A DNA stretch of 64,000 nucleotides from Blautia schinkii (GTDB taxonomy: Bacteria > Bacillota > Clostridia > Lachnospirales > Lachnospiraceae), in NCBI RefSeq assembly GCF_013304825.1, contig NZ_JAAWUO010000003.1:1-64000 (forward strand), read 5' to 3'. Positions 7,763 to 16,134 of this stretch are shown piece by piece (position 1 is the stretch's first letter; every line of letters begins with the position of its first letter). The notes beneath the pieces were generated by a model. The model made no database searches, was not told where the DNA came from, and was given only the letters and a program-made list of their open reading frames with translations. Position numbers and translations under genes: made by a program.

Positions 7763-9151
7763 ATGATGAAATTAAGAAAGCATATGATTTCCAGGGTGCT
7801 GCCCGACAGTATTGCCGAGGAGCTGGGGCTGGAACCGGGAGACAGACTGATATCTGTCAACGGACAGCCTGTGGAGGATGTCTTTGATTACCGGTATCTT
7901 ATGAATGAAGAGCTTGTCGTACTTCTGGTGGAGAAGCCTGACGGTGAGGAATGGGAGCTGGAAGTAGAGAAGGAATATGAGGAAGACCTTGGAATAGAAT
8001 TTGAGAACGGGGGACTGATGGATGATTACCGCTCCTGTTCAAATAAGTGCATATTTTGCTTTATTGATCAGATGCCGCCTGATATGCGGGAGACGCTGTA
8101 TTTTAAAGATGACGATTCCAGGCTTTCTTTTCTGCAGGGAAATTATGTGACACTTACCAATATGAGTGAGAGGGATATCGAACGTGTGATCCGGTATCAT
8201 CTGGAGCCGATCAATATTTCGTTCCAGACCATGAATCCGGAACTCAGGTGCAAAATGCTGCATAACCGTTTTGCGGGAAAGGCTTTGGAGAAGGTAGATA
8301 CCCTGTATAATGCAGGAATCACCATGAATGGCCAGATCGTACTGTGTAAGGGAGTAAATGACGGAGATGAGCTGGATCACAGCCTTGAGAAGCTTTCTGC
8401 TTATGCGCCGATCCTTCAAAGTGTTTCGGTTGTGCCAGTAGGACTTACGAAATACAGGAAAGGCTTGTATCCGCTGGAGCCTTTTAACAAAGAAGATGCA
8501 GAGGAGGTTTTGGAGCAGATCCACCGCTGGCAGAAGATCATGATGGAGAAGCACGGGATACACTTTATCCATGCTTCTGATGAATGGTATATCCTGGCAG
8601 GCAGAGAACTTCCAGAGGAAGAAGAGTATGACGGCTATCTTCAGCTGGAGAATGGTGTGGGAATGTTGAGACTTCTGGAAACAGAGGTGAAAGAAACCCT
8701 GGAGGATCTGAAAGGAGATGGCCGTAAGGCGACAGGAACTGTTGCTACAGGTAAACTTGCAGCTCCGTTTATCAGCCATTATATAAAAGAAATACAGAAG
8801 AAATTTCCCGATGTACAGATTCAGGTCAGAACAATTGAGAATCGCTTTTTCGGTGAGAAGATCACAGTATCCGGCCTGATCACAGGACAGGATCTTAAAG
8901 AACAGCTTTCCGGGATCGAACTCGGAGAGAAACTTCTCATTCCATGCAGTATGCTGAAAGGTGATGAGGAGATATTTTTGGATGATATGACGCTGGAAGA
9001 ACTTTCTGATGCACTTGAAACAGAAATTGTAATTGTAGACACAGGAGGAAAGGATCTGGTAGAGGCTGTGATCAATCCTCCGGAACATAAAAAAACAAGA
9101 AGGAGACAGATTTATGAGCAAACCAGTAGTAGCGATAGTGGGAAGGCCTAA
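7763..9151 (+). CDS. PDZ / radical SAM-like / DUF512 protein
   Basis: Function unknown. The N-terminal ~60 residues form a PDZ-like domain ([26 protein letters not shown]). Near residues 92-100 is [12 protein letters not shown], a CxxxCxxC cluster of radical-SAM type. The C-terminal part is DUF512 with the family segment [18 protein letters not shown] and later GKLAAPFI and [21 protein letters not shown]. 462 residues is the expected length. The context is conserved in Clostridia, directly before der, and here the last 38 bases overlap the der start. The SD is GGGAGATA before two consecutive ATG codons. A radical-SAM modification of a translation component is suggested only by the neighbour. 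Confidence 0.85.
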   Translation: MMKLRKHMISRVLPDSIAEELGLEPGDRLISVNGQPVEDVFDYRYLMNEELVVLLVEKPDGEEWELEVEKEYEEDLGIEFENGGLMDDYRSCSNKCIFCFIDQMPPDMRETLYFKDDDSRLSFLQGNYVTLTNMSERDIERVIRYHLEPINISFQTMNPELRCKMLHNRFAGKALEKVDTLYNAGITMNGQIVLCKGVNDGDELDHSLEKLSAYAPILQSVSVVPVGLTKYRKGLYPLEPFNKEDAEEVLEQIHRWQKIMMEKHGIHFIHASDEWYILAGRELPEEEEYDGYLQLENGVGMLRLLETEVKETLEDLKGDGRKATGTVATGKLAAPFISHYIKEIQKKFPDVQIQVRTIENRFFGEKITVSGLITGQDLKEQLSGIELGEKLLIPCSMLKGDEEIFLDDMTLEELSDALETEIVIVDTGGKDLVEAVINPPEHKKTRRRQIYEQTSSSDSGKA

Positions 9152-10439
9152 TGTAGGTAAATCCACTTTATTTAACGCTCTGGCAGGTGATAATATTTCC
9201 ATAGTAAAGGATACACCAGGAGTAACACGTGACAGAATCTATGCAGATGTCACATGGCTTGACAGAACATTTACCCTGATCGATACAGGCGGTATCGAGC
9301 CGGACAGCAGTGATATCATCCTTTCCAGGATGAGGGAGCAGGCACAGATCGCCATTGATACAGCAGATGTGATCATTTTTATCACAGATGTGCGTCAGGG
9401 GCTTGTGGATTCCGATGCCAAAGTAGCAGATATGCTCCGCCGCAGCGGAAAGCCGGTACGCCTTGTGGTTAATAAGGTAGACAGCCATCAGAAATATATG
9501 ATGGATGTCTATGAGTTCTATAATCTTGGAATCGGTGAGCCGATTCCGGTTTCAGCAGCTAACAGACAGGGACTTGGAGATATGCTGGATGAAGTGATCA
9601 GAGAATTCCCGGATAAGAGTGAGGAAGAAGATCAGGATGATATTCCGAAGATCGCCATTGTAGGTAAGCCTAATGTGGGTAAATCCTCCCTCATTAATAA
9701 ACTTCTTGGTGAGGAGCGGGTGATTGTATCCAATATCGCAGGAACCACACGTGATGCCATTGATACCAAGGTTACATGGAACCATAAGGATTATGTATTT
9801 ATCGATACAGCAGGACTTCGCCGTAAAGGCAAAGTAAAAGAAGAGATTGAGCGTTACAGCGTTATCCGTACAGTAACTGCAGTGGAGCGTGCAGATGTGG
9901 TAGTTGTTGTGATCGATGCTTCTGAGGGAGTTACAGAGCAGGATGCCAAGATCGCAGGTATCGCGCATGACAGGGGTAAGGGTATCATTGTAGCGGTAAA
10001 TAAATGGGATGCCATTGAGAAGAACGACAAGACTATCTACAAGCATACAGAGAAGATCCGTCAGATCCTTTCCTTTATGCCATATGCCCAGATTATTTTT
10101 ATCTCTGCAAAAACAGGCCAGAGACTTCCGAAACTTTTTGAAAATATTGATATGGTCATTGAGAATCAGACACTTCGTGTTCAGACAGGTGTTCTCAACG
10201 AGATCCTTTCCGAGGCTGTAGCTTTGCAGCAGCCGCCGTCTGACAGAGGACGAAGACTGAAGATCTTCTATATGACTCAGGTTGCAGTAAAACCGCCGAC
10301 ATTTGTTATCTTTGTAAATGACAAGGAACTTATGCATTTCTCCTATGTAAGATATCTGGAGAACAAGATCAGGGATGCTTTCGGATTTGCAGGAACTTCT
10401 CTGAAATTCATCATCCGCGAGCGCGGGGAAAAGGAATAA
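9114..10439 (+). CDS. der: ribosome biogenesis GTPase Der (EngA)
   Basis: Tandem-GTPase 50S assembly factor. G domain 1 shows GRPNVGKS (~10-17), DTGG and NKVD. G domain 2 shows GKPNVGKS (~182), DTAG and NKWD. A C-terminal KH-like domain ends at [13 protein letters not shown]. 441 residues is standard. The start at 9114 has AGAAGGAG upstream, inside the end of the DUF512 gene; the two genes overlap by 38 bases in different frames. plsY follows 3 bases after the stop, so DUF512-der-plsY-gpsA form one operon. Confidence 0.98.
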   Translation: MSKPVVAIVGRPNVGKSTLFNALAGDNISIVKDTPGVTRDRIYADVTWLDRTFTLIDTGGIEPDSSDIILSRMREQAQIAIDTADVIIFITDVRQGLVDSDAKVADMLRRSGKPVRLVVNKVDSHQKYMMDVYEFYNLGIGEPIPVSAANRQGLGDMLDEVIREFPDKSEEEDQDDIPKIAIVGKPNVGKSSLINKLLGEERVIVSNIAGTTRDAIDTKVTWNHKDYVFIDTAGLRRKGKVKEEIERYSVIRTVTAVERADVVVVVIDASEGVTEQDAKIAGIAHDRGKGIIVAVNKWDAIEKNDKTIYKHTEKIRQILSFMPYAQIIFISAKTGQRLPKLFENIDMVIENQTLRVQTGVLNEILSEAVALQQPPSDRGRRLKIFYMTQVAVKPPTFVIFVNDKELMHFSYVRYLENKIRDAFGFAGTSLKFIIRERGEKE

Positions 10440-10442
10440 GCT

Positions 10443-11096
10443 ATGGAACGTATTATTTGTCTTGTTATTGGTTATGTGTGCGGACTTTTTCAGACAGGCT
10501 ATATTATAGGAAAGGTTCACAAGACAGATATCAGAGAACACGGCAGCGGAAACGCAGGAACTACCAATGCGTTTCGTACTTTCGGAAAAAAAGCGGGAGC
10601 ACTTACCCTGTTGGGAGACTGTCTGAAATGTGTGCTGGCGATCATGATTGTAAGAATTATTTATGGCGATTCCATGAGCAGCATCCTTCCGCTTCTGACA
10701 TTGTATGCGGCGCTGGGATGTATCCTCGGACACAATTTCCCGATTTCCATGGATTTCCGCGGCGGCAAGGGAATCGCAGCTTCAGTTGGTATGATCATTG
10801 CCTTTGACTGGCGGATCTTTCTTGTGTGTGCAGTGATCTTTTTTGCACTGTTTTTTACAACGCATTATGTATCTTTGTGTTCACTCAGCGCATATGCGGC
10901 AGCATTTATTCTGGTTCTTGTTTTTGGACAGATGGGAAAATACGGGATGGATCAGCCACATACGATCGAGTTGTATGCTGTAATGGCGGTTCTTACAGGA
11001 ATGGCTTTTTACAGACATCGTGCAAATATCGGCAGGCTTATTCACGGAACGGAGAACAAGGTGTTCCTGAGCGGTAAGAATAAAAATAAGAGGTAA
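10443..11096 (+). CDS. plsY: glycerol-3-phosphate acyltransferase PlsY
   Basis: Membrane acyltransferase that uses acyl-phosphate to acylate glycerol 3-phosphate, the first step of phospholipid synthesis. The hallmark segments are present: HGSGNAGTTNAFR (motif 1), LGHNFPISMDFRGGKGIA (motifs 2 and 3, phosphate binding) and FYRHRANIGRLIHGTENK at the C-terminus. About five to six hydrophobic segments are visible, and 217 residues is typical. It sits 3 bases after der and 5 bases before gpsA, whose enzyme makes its substrate. Confidence 0.97.
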   Translation: MERIICLVIGYVCGLFQTGYIIGKVHKTDIREHGSGNAGTTNAFRTFGKKAGALTLLGDCLKCVLAIMIVRIIYGDSMSSILPLLTLYAALGCILGHNFPISMDFRGGKGIAASVGMIIAFDWRIFLVCAVIFFALFFTTHYVSLCSLSAYAAAFILVLVFGQMGKYGMDQPHTIELYAVMAVLTGMAFYRHRANIGRLIHGTENKVFLSGKNKNKR

Positions 11097-11101
11097 GATT
11101 T

Positions 11102-12112
11102 ATGGCAAAAATCAGCGTACTTGGTTCAGGAAGCTGGGGGATGGCTCTGGCTCTCCTTCTGCATAATAACGGCCATGAAGTACTTCTCTGGTCAGCAAGG
11201 CCGGAAGATGCCCGGAAACTCCGGGAAAAAAGAGAAAATTCCAGCAGGCTTCCAGGTGTGGTGCTCCCTGATGCAATCGAGATCCTGACAGACCTGGAAC
11301 GTGCACTGCGGGACGCAGATGCAGCAGTGCTGGCTGTAGCTTCTCCATATATCCGAAGCACAGCACACAAAATGGCACCTTTTGTCCGGGAGGGACAGAA
11401 AATCGTCAATGTTGCAAAGGGTATCGAAGAAAAAACACTGAAAACACTTAGTGAAGTGATCGAAGAAGAAATCCCGCAGGGAGATGTGACAGTACTTTCC
11501 GGGCCCAGCCATGCTGAGGAAGTCGGAAAGGGTATTCCTACCACCTGTGTAGTTAGTGCACATACGAGAGAAACTGCGGAGTATCTTCAGGGTATTTTCA
11601 TGAGTCCGGTATTCCGTGTGTATACAACACCGGATATTCTTGGAGTTGAACTTGGCGGAGCACTTAAGAATGTGATTGCCCTGGCAGCGGGTACTGCAGA
11701 CGGACTTGGGTATGGTGACAACACAAAAGCGGCACTGATCACCAGAGGAATCACAGAGATTGCAAGACTTGGAAAGAAAATGGGAGCACAGATGGAAACA
11801 TTCTACGGTCTTTCAGGAATCGGAGATCTGATCGTTACCTGTGCGAGTGTACACAGCCGCAACCGAAAAGCAGGCTATCTCATTGGACAGGGAAAGACAA
11901 TGGAACAGGCCATGGACGAAGTTCAGATGGTTGTGGAAGGCGTTTACTCTGCAAGAGCTGCAAGAGAGCTTTCTGAGAAATATGAGGTAGAAATGCCGAT
12001 TATTACAGAAGTGAATAAAGTGCTTTTTGAAAAGAAACCGGCAGCAGAAGCAGTTATGGATCTGATGCTGCGGGATAAAAAAGTAGAAACACCAATGCTT
12101 CCGTGGGAATAA
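11102..12112 (+). CDS. gpsA: NAD(P)H-dependent glycerol-3-phosphate dehydrogenase
   Basis: Reduces dihydroxyacetone phosphate to sn-glycerol 3-phosphate for PlsY, encoded just upstream. The N-terminal Rossmann motif GSGSWGMALA is at residues ~7-16. Further family blocks are VNVAKGIE, LSGPSHAEEV, LGGALKNVIALAAG (catalytic Lys), GYGDNTKAALITRG and the C-terminal YGLSGIGDLIVTC. 336 residues is normal. AAGAGGT lies upstream. A long nested hairpin at 12160-12268 follows and probably ends the operon. Confidence 0.98.
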   Translation: MAKISVLGSGSWGMALALLLHNNGHEVLLWSARPEDARKLREKRENSSRLPGVVLPDAIEILTDLERALRDADAAVLAVASPYIRSTAHKMAPFVREGQKIVNVAKGIEEKTLKTLSEVIEEEIPQGDVTVLSGPSHAEEVGKGIPTTCVVSAHTRETAEYLQGIFMSPVFRVYTTPDILGVELGGALKNVIALAAGTADGLGYGDNTKAALITRGITEIARLGKKMGAQMETFYGLSGIGDLIVTCASVHSRNRKAGYLIGQGKTMEQAMDEVQMVVEGVYSARAARELSEKYEVEMPIITEVNKVLFEKKPAAEAVMDLMLRDKKVETPMLPWE

Positions 12113-12159
12113 AGATCTGAAATCCGGAAGCGTTTGGACTATAACTTTAGAAGTATATT

Positions 12160-12268
12160 AAAAAGGATATCTGTATGGATCGAATATATACTGTCCCGGA
12201 TGAAAAAGTCAGATTTTAAAATCTGATTTCGGGAGCGTATATGGCAGACCAGCCGGATATCCTTTTTT
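12160..12268 (+). terminator. 109-nt nested hairpin, probable bidirectional terminator
   Basis: Four concentric inverted repeats lie in one element: AAAAAGGATATC (12160-12171) with GATATCCTTTTT (12256-12267); ATATAC with GTATAT; CCCG with CGGG; and a central TCAGATTTT/AAAATCTGA. It ends in six T on the plus strand, and the 5' A-run gives a T-run on the minus strand. It lies between convergent gpsA and the aldo/keto reductase. It is longer and more ornate than ordinary terminators, so a small-RNA or MITE-like origin is possible. Confidence 0.65.
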
Positions 12269-12299
12269 ATATTTAATGTCTTATATTATATCATGTTTG

Positions 12300-13127
12300 T
12301 CAAAACTGAATGTCTCGGAGATCTTCCGGGACATGAGATACATGCAGATTCTCATTCAGTGTATCAATGATAGCCATATCTTCCTCTTCAATATTAAAAT
12401 CAAAAATATCACTATTGCTCCGGATACGTTCCGGATTTATAGATTTCGGAATTACGGAGATTCCCTTCTGGACAGCCCAGCGAAGTCCGATCTGCGCAGG
12501 AGTTCTTGCATATTTCGTTCCAAGGACACACATCACATCATTGTCAAAATAAGCACCTCTTGCCAGGGGAGAGTAAGCCTGTACCTGGATACCAAAAGCC
12601 CTGCAGTATTCAATCAGTTCAGAAGGAAAGCACAGAGGATGGCATTCGATCTGATTAACAGCAGGAATGATACCGGAAACTTTACGTAGCTCTTCCAGAT
12701 GGCGGATGTCGAAATTGCTGACACCAATGCTTAAGGCACGGCCGGATTCCAGGATATTTTCAAGTTCCTTCCAGGTGCTTAAGTAGCAACCGGGAACAGG
12801 CCAGTGGATCAGATAGAGATCAACATAGCTGAGTTTGAGACGATCAAGACTTCGTGAAAAAGCTCCCTGGACATCTCCCAGCCGCTGGGCAGTGTTCCAG
12901 ATTTTGCTGGTGATAAAAAGATCTTTGCGGGGGACACCGCATTTCGCAATGGCACGTCCTACACTTTCTTCGTTCTTATACACAGAAGCAGTGTCGATCA
13001 TGCGGTAGCCTGAGGAGATCGCAGAGGTAACGGCAGCTTCAGCCTGTACGTCATCGGGCAACTTATATACACCAAGCCCCAGAAGGGGCATTTCTCTGTC
13101 GTTGTTCAGAAAAACAGTTTCTTTCAA
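12300..13127 (-). CDS. aldo/keto reductase (AKR5-like)
   Basis: NADPH-dependent oxidoreductase with a TIM-barrel fold; the substrate cannot be told from sequence. The catalytic tetrad is visible: Asp in MIDTASVYKNEE, Tyr in the same segment, Lys in TSKIWN and His in LIHWPVPG. The GVSNFDIRHLEEL and cofactor-binding VIPKSINPERIRSN blocks are intact. The start is taken as TTG at 13127, seven bases after AGGAGGAATT, giving 275 residues, the family norm. A longer frame extends upstream but passes through the promoter and this ribosome site. It is a single-gene unit. Confidence 0.9.
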   Translation of the reverse strand: MKETVFLNNDREMPLLGLGVYKLPDDVQAEAAVTSAISSGYRMIDTASVYKNEESVGRAIAKCGVPRKDLFITSKIWNTAQRLGDVQGAFSRSLDRLKLSYVDLYLIHWPVPGCYLSTWKELENILESGRALSIGVSNFDIRHLEELRKVSGIIPAVNQIECHPLCFPSELIEYCRAFGIQVQAYSPLARGAYFDNDVMCVLGTKYARTPAQIGLRWAVQKGISVIPKSINPERIRSNSDIFDFNIEEEDMAIIDTLNENLHVSHVPEDLRDIQF

Positions 13128-13170
13128 AATAATTCCTCCTATTGTTTGTTCTGTTTCCCAAGTTTTTGCT

Positions 13171-13199
13171 ATTATAGCACAAAAATATGAAAGAATCAC
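13171..13199 (-). promoter_or_regulatory. promoter of the aldo/keto reductase gene
   Basis: Minus strand: TATAAT (13176-13171) preceded by TG one base upstream (extended -10). The -35 region is weak. Confidence 0.5.
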
Positions 13200-13382
13200 A
13201 TCAAATATATTACAAAAGTGATAAAGCTTGAATGCAGAAGCAGAGCGTCAGAAGACAATAGCTGCTGGTTTGGAAAAACTAACTTCGTTAAAATAGAAAC
13301 AATCGGGTTAATTAGCTGTCAAAGTTTTTGAAAAAACAAGAAATAAGGGACTGAAAATTGGCTATTTTTTATAATAAATTCC

Positions 13383-13411
13383 TTGATAATGAAAGGAAAA
13401 AGATGTATAAT
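13383..13411 (+). promoter_or_regulatory. promoter of the His-rich gene / cooT
   Basis: TTGATA (13383-13388), 17-bp spacer, perfect TATAAT (13406-13411). A small hairpin (TCCGT/ACGGA, ~13445-13457) lies in the leader before AAAGGGG. The rest of the 13200-13382 gap shows nothing recognisable. Confidence 0.8.
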
Positions 13412-13475
13412 GAATTTAATTGATAAATTCTTGTCATGAAGGTGTCCGTCATACGGATACAGGAAAGGGGTATTT

Positions 13476-13868
13476 ATGCATTTAATCAAAGATGAGAATG
13501 GCAATCTTGTACAGCATGGCCATGCTGACAGCCACGAACATACACATGAGCATACTCATGAAGATGGTATGACTCACAGCCATACACACAGTCATGCGGA
13601 AGGAGAGGGACATTGCCATACACACGGTGATGGACATTGCGGATCCTGCGAGTCCGGCGACTGCAAGAATGAGACAGTAGCACTTCTTACCTATATGCTG
13701 CAGCATAATGAGCATCATGCAGCAGAGCTTGACCAGATGGCTGATAACCTTAAGAAGCTTAATATGGATGCAGCTGCCAGGACGATCAAGGAGGCAGTAT
13801 CTGACTTTCAGAAAGGTAATATGAGACTGGGTCTTGCCCTTACACTTGTTAAGGAAGAGCTGAAATAA
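13476..13868 (+). CDS. His-rich metal-binding protein, putative nickel chaperone or store
   Basis: The 130-residue soluble protein has 16 His in its first 54 residues in H-x-H patterns (HSHTHSHAEGEGHCHTH), followed by four Cys (HCHTHGDGHCGSCESGDC). The second half (~66-130) is His-poor and helical (TYMLQHNEHHAAELDQMADNL...). Such tails bind Ni or Zn, as in HypB, SlyD and CooJ, but the sequence is not a clear member of those families. The context argues for nickel: cooT follows 63 bases later, then cooC and the Ni enzymes CooS and AcsB. AAAGGGG precedes the ATG. The role as a nickel buffer for CODH/ACS is an inference. Confidence 0.75.
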   Translation: MHLIKDENGNLVQHGHADSHEHTHEHTHEDGMTHSHTHSHAEGEGHCHTHGDGHCGSCESGDCKNETVALLTYMLQHNEHHAAELDQMADNLKKLNMDAAARTIKEAVSDFQKGNMRLGLALTLVKEELK

Positions 13869-13931
13869 ATTTGACAGAGTGATTTTGACAGCATAGCGGA
13901 AGACAGAAACCGCTAATTGGAGGAATTGAAT

Positions 13932-14114
13932 ATGTGTCTTGCAACTGTATATAAAGATGAAGATAATTCGGTGATTTTTAAAAATGTGAGCCGGATCGAT
14001 GTAGATGGAAATAAGCTGATTCTTCGTGACATCATGGGAGATGAGCGCGTGGTAGAAGGCAGTATCCTTATGGTGGATCTTGCAAATAGTATCGTTAAAC
14101 TACAGTGTGACTGA
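13932..14114 (+). CDS. cooT: CooT family nickel-binding protein
   Basis: A 60-residue protein beginning MCLATVYKDEDNSVIFKNV. CooT proteins start with M-C-L-A and bind Ni(II) through the N-terminal Cys; they assist nickel loading of CO dehydrogenase. The rest follows the family pattern, with IDVDGNKLILRDIMGDERVV and a final VDLANSIVKLQ. The start at 13932 is fixed by GGAGGAATTGAAT and by the family N-terminus; an upstream in-frame codon would include the ribosome site. It is 87 bases before metF and likely shares the promoter at 13383. Confidence 0.9.
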   Translation: MCLATVYKDEDNSVIFKNVSRIDVDGNKLILRDIMGDERVVEGSILMVDLANSIVKLQCD

Positions 14115-14148
14115 TTTTTGCACCGGATGACTGAAATGTGAACTGAGA

Positions 14149-14173
14149 AAATGATAAAGATCATTTCTATAAT
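14149..14173 (+). promoter_or_regulatory. metF promoter candidate with dyad in the spacer
   Basis: TATAAT (14168-14173) lacks a good -35. A dyad AAATGAT-AAAG-ATCATTT (14149-14166) ends one base before the -10. A weak -35 with a dyad at this place suggests a regulated promoter, but no regulator is identified. Confidence 0.45.
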
Positions 14174-14201
14174 AAAAAGTTAAGACGTGGAGGAACGATC
14201 A

Positions 14202-15134
14202 ATGAAATTATCAGATGCAATGAGAGAAAAAATGTTGCTTTCCTTTGAGCTTTTTCCACCAAAAACAGAAAAAGGCATGACAAATCTGCCGGGAACCATC
14301 GAACATCTCATGAAGTACAAGCCAGAGTATATTTCCTGCACATACGGTGCAGGCGGAGGAAATGTCGGAGCTAACAGAGAAGTATGCCAGATGATCAGGA
14401 ATGCAGGAACAATTCCTGTAACACACTTCACAGTAATCAAGAATACAAAAGAAGGAATTAAAAAACAGCTTCAGCAGTATCTGGCTGAAGGCGTTGACCA
14501 TATGCTTGCGCTTCGCGGTGATATTCCGCTTGGCGAGACAACAACATGCGGCGATTTTAATTATGCGACAGACCTTGTTAGATTTGTGCGTGATGAGTTC
14601 GGCGATAAGTTTGAGATCGCAGTAGCCGGTTCACCGGAAGGACACATCGCATGCCGCAGTCTGGATGCAGATATCGCTGTTTTAAGACAGAAACAGGATA
14701 ACGGAGCTGACTACATTATGACTCAGCTCTGCTGGGATATGGAGCAGTTTAAATATTGGCTGGATGCGATTCGTGAGGCTGGTGTTACAATGCCTGTGGA
14801 TGTTGGAGTTATGCCGATCCTTGATCAGGCTGCCACCATCAATATGGCTCTTTCACGTAACGGTTGTGTAATGGACAGTGAGCTTTGCAGACTCATTTCC
14901 AGAAACTGGCTGTTCCCGAATCCGTTCAACGCAAAAGATGCTGACGGAAAACCGTTTGATATGTTCTATGAGGACAAGCTTAAACGTTTTAAAGAAGAAG
15001 GAATTGAATATACTATCAGACAGATTGATGAATATCGTGCACTTGGTGTTGACGGAATCCATCTTTATGCATTAAACAAGTGGAAGGATGTATCCGAGAT
15101 CATTGACAGATCCGGACTTCGGACACTTATCTAA
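14202..15134 (+). CDS. metF: 5,10-methylenetetrahydrofolate reductase
   Basis: FAD enzyme that reduces methylene-THF to methyl-THF, the last step of the Wood-Ljungdahl methyl branch. The family blocks are FELFPPKTEKGMTNL (catalytic Glu), SCTYGAGGG, LALRGDIP, PEGH and the FAD/folate-binding TQLCWDMEQFKYW. 310 residues matches E. coli-type MetF. The start at ATG 14202 follows GGAGGAACGATC; a GTG 15 bases earlier contains that ribosome site and is rejected. No metV partner gene adjoins it, unlike the MetFV type of some acetogens. It opens the block that leads to cooC and the acs genes. Confidence 0.95.
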   Translation: MKLSDAMREKMLLSFELFPPKTEKGMTNLPGTIEHLMKYKPEYISCTYGAGGGNVGANREVCQMIRNAGTIPVTHFTVIKNTKEGIKKQLQQYLAEGVDHMLALRGDIPLGETTTCGDFNYATDLVRFVRDEFGDKFEIAVAGSPEGHIACRSLDADIAVLRQKQDNGADYIMTQLCWDMEQFKYWLDAIREAGVTMPVDVGVMPILDQAATINMALSRNGCVMDSELCRLISRNWLFPNPFNAKDADGKPFDMFYEDKLKRFKEEGIEYTIRQIDEYRALGVDGIHLYALNKWKDVSEIIDRSGLRTLI

Positions 15135-15158
15135 TTATCAACAGAATAAATAAGAATT

Positions 15159-15240
15159 CCGGCACGATGCGGAGGTGCCAGAACAGTATCAGGCACCTCC
15201 CTTATGCGCCGGCATAACAGATATAAAATCAGGAGGTGCC
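15159..15240 (+). promoter_or_regulatory. putative RNA switch controlling cooC translation
   Basis: GGAGGTGCC occurs at 15171-15179 and again at 15232-15240, where it is the cooC ribosome site. Its exact complement GGCACCTCC sits between them at 15192-15200. The first pair is flanked by an outer stem, CCGGC (15159-15163) with GCCGG (15208-15212). The middle element can therefore pair with the upstream copy (cooC site free) or with the ribosome site (blocked). There is no T-run, so it is not a terminator. Confidence 0.55.
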
Positions 15241-15246
15241 CGTTTT

Positions 15247-16017
15247 ATGGCACATGTTATTGCAGTCGCAGGAAAAGGCGGCGTTGGAAAAACTACATTA
15301 TGCGGAATGCTGATCCAGTATCTCTGCGAAAAGAAAAAAGGACCTGTACTGGCGGTAGATGCAGATGCCAATTCAAATCTGAACGAGGTTCTTGGCGTAG
15401 AAGTAGACACAACTCTTGGCGATGTACGTGAGGAGATCGCACATGCTGAGATGACAGAGAAAAGCCCGATTCCAAAAGGAATGTCCAAGGCAGATTATGC
15501 AGAGGTACGTTTCGAGGATGCTCTTGCTGAGGAAGATGATTACGATCTTCTTGTGATGGGAAGAACACAGGGAAAAGGATGCTATTGCTTTGTAAACGGT
15601 CTGCTTCAGGCACAGCTTGCCAAATACCAGAAGAATTATCCATATATTGTTGTGGATAATGAAGCAGGAATGGAACATATCAGCAGAGGAATCCTTCCAA
15701 GTATGGAAACGGCAATCCTTGTAAGTGATTGTTCCAGAAGAGGAGTACAGGCTGTAGGCAGAATCGCGGAACTTATCAAGGAATGTGAGATGAAGCCTTC
15801 ACGAGTAGGACTTATTATCAATCGCGCACCAAAAGCAGAACTGAATCCGGGAATCCTTGAGGAGATCCAGAAACAGGGACTCGATCTGATCGGTGTAGTA
15901 CCACAGGATGAAGCAGTTTATGAGTATGACTGCGATGGGAAACCAACAGTCACTCTTCCTGAGGATAATCCGATGAGAAAAGCAGCTTTTGAAATTTTTG
16001 ATAAATTAGGTTTATAA
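15247..16017 (+). CDS. cooC: CO dehydrogenase maturation ATPase CooC
   Basis: P-loop ATPase of the MinD/NifH type that inserts nickel into the CODH C-cluster. The deviant Walker A GKGGVGKTT is at residues ~10-18, followed by VDADANSNLNEVLG. A CxC pair (GKGCYCFVNG), where CooC dimers bind metal, lies near residues 116-118. YIVVDNEAGMEHISRG is the Walker B and switch II segment. The 256-residue start at 15247 is set by AGGAGGTG. The stop codon is inside a terminator hairpin (16008-16037), so metF-cooC may be transcribed apart from cooS. A second CooC-like gene lies at 18072. Confidence 0.93.
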   Translation: MAHVIAVAGKGGVGKTTLCGMLIQYLCEKKKGPVLAVDADANSNLNEVLGVEVDTTLGDVREEIAHAEMTEKSPIPKGMSKADYAEVRFEDALAEEDDYDLLVMGRTQGKGCYCFVNGLLQAQLAKYQKNYPYIVVDNEAGMEHISRGILPSMETAILVSDCSRRGVQAVGRIAELIKECEMKPSRVGLIINRAPKAELNPGILEEIQKQGLDLIGVVPQDEAVYEYDCDGKPTVTLPEDNPMRKAAFEIFDKLGL

Positions 16018-16037
16018 TTAAATATAAACCTTTTTTT
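16008..16037 (+). terminator. A/T-rich terminator overlapping the cooC stop
   Basis: AGGTTTATA (16008-16016), 6-nt loop, TATAAACCT (16023-16031), then six more T. The TAA of cooC is within the stem-loop. A second hairpin (AACCCAT/ATGGGTT, 16050-16071) without a T-run follows in the cooS leader. Confidence 0.65.
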
Positions 16038-16134
16038 AAAAAAGAGAATAACCCATGGGTGGGGATGGGTTCCTGCCCGGGGCTTATTATAAAAAAGAAA
16101 AAATAAATAGATGTGCTATTAAAGGAGGTCTATA

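Noticed and set aside
9552-10733. 393-codon minus-strand frame opposite der and plsY
   Set aside because: It spans two certain genes in antisense, with low-complexity composition and no start signal.
13486-13683. His-codon repeats of the His-rich gene as a CRISPR-like or tandem DNA repeat
   Set aside because: The repeats are short, irregular CAT/CAC codon runs explained by the protein; there are no constant repeats with unique spacers.
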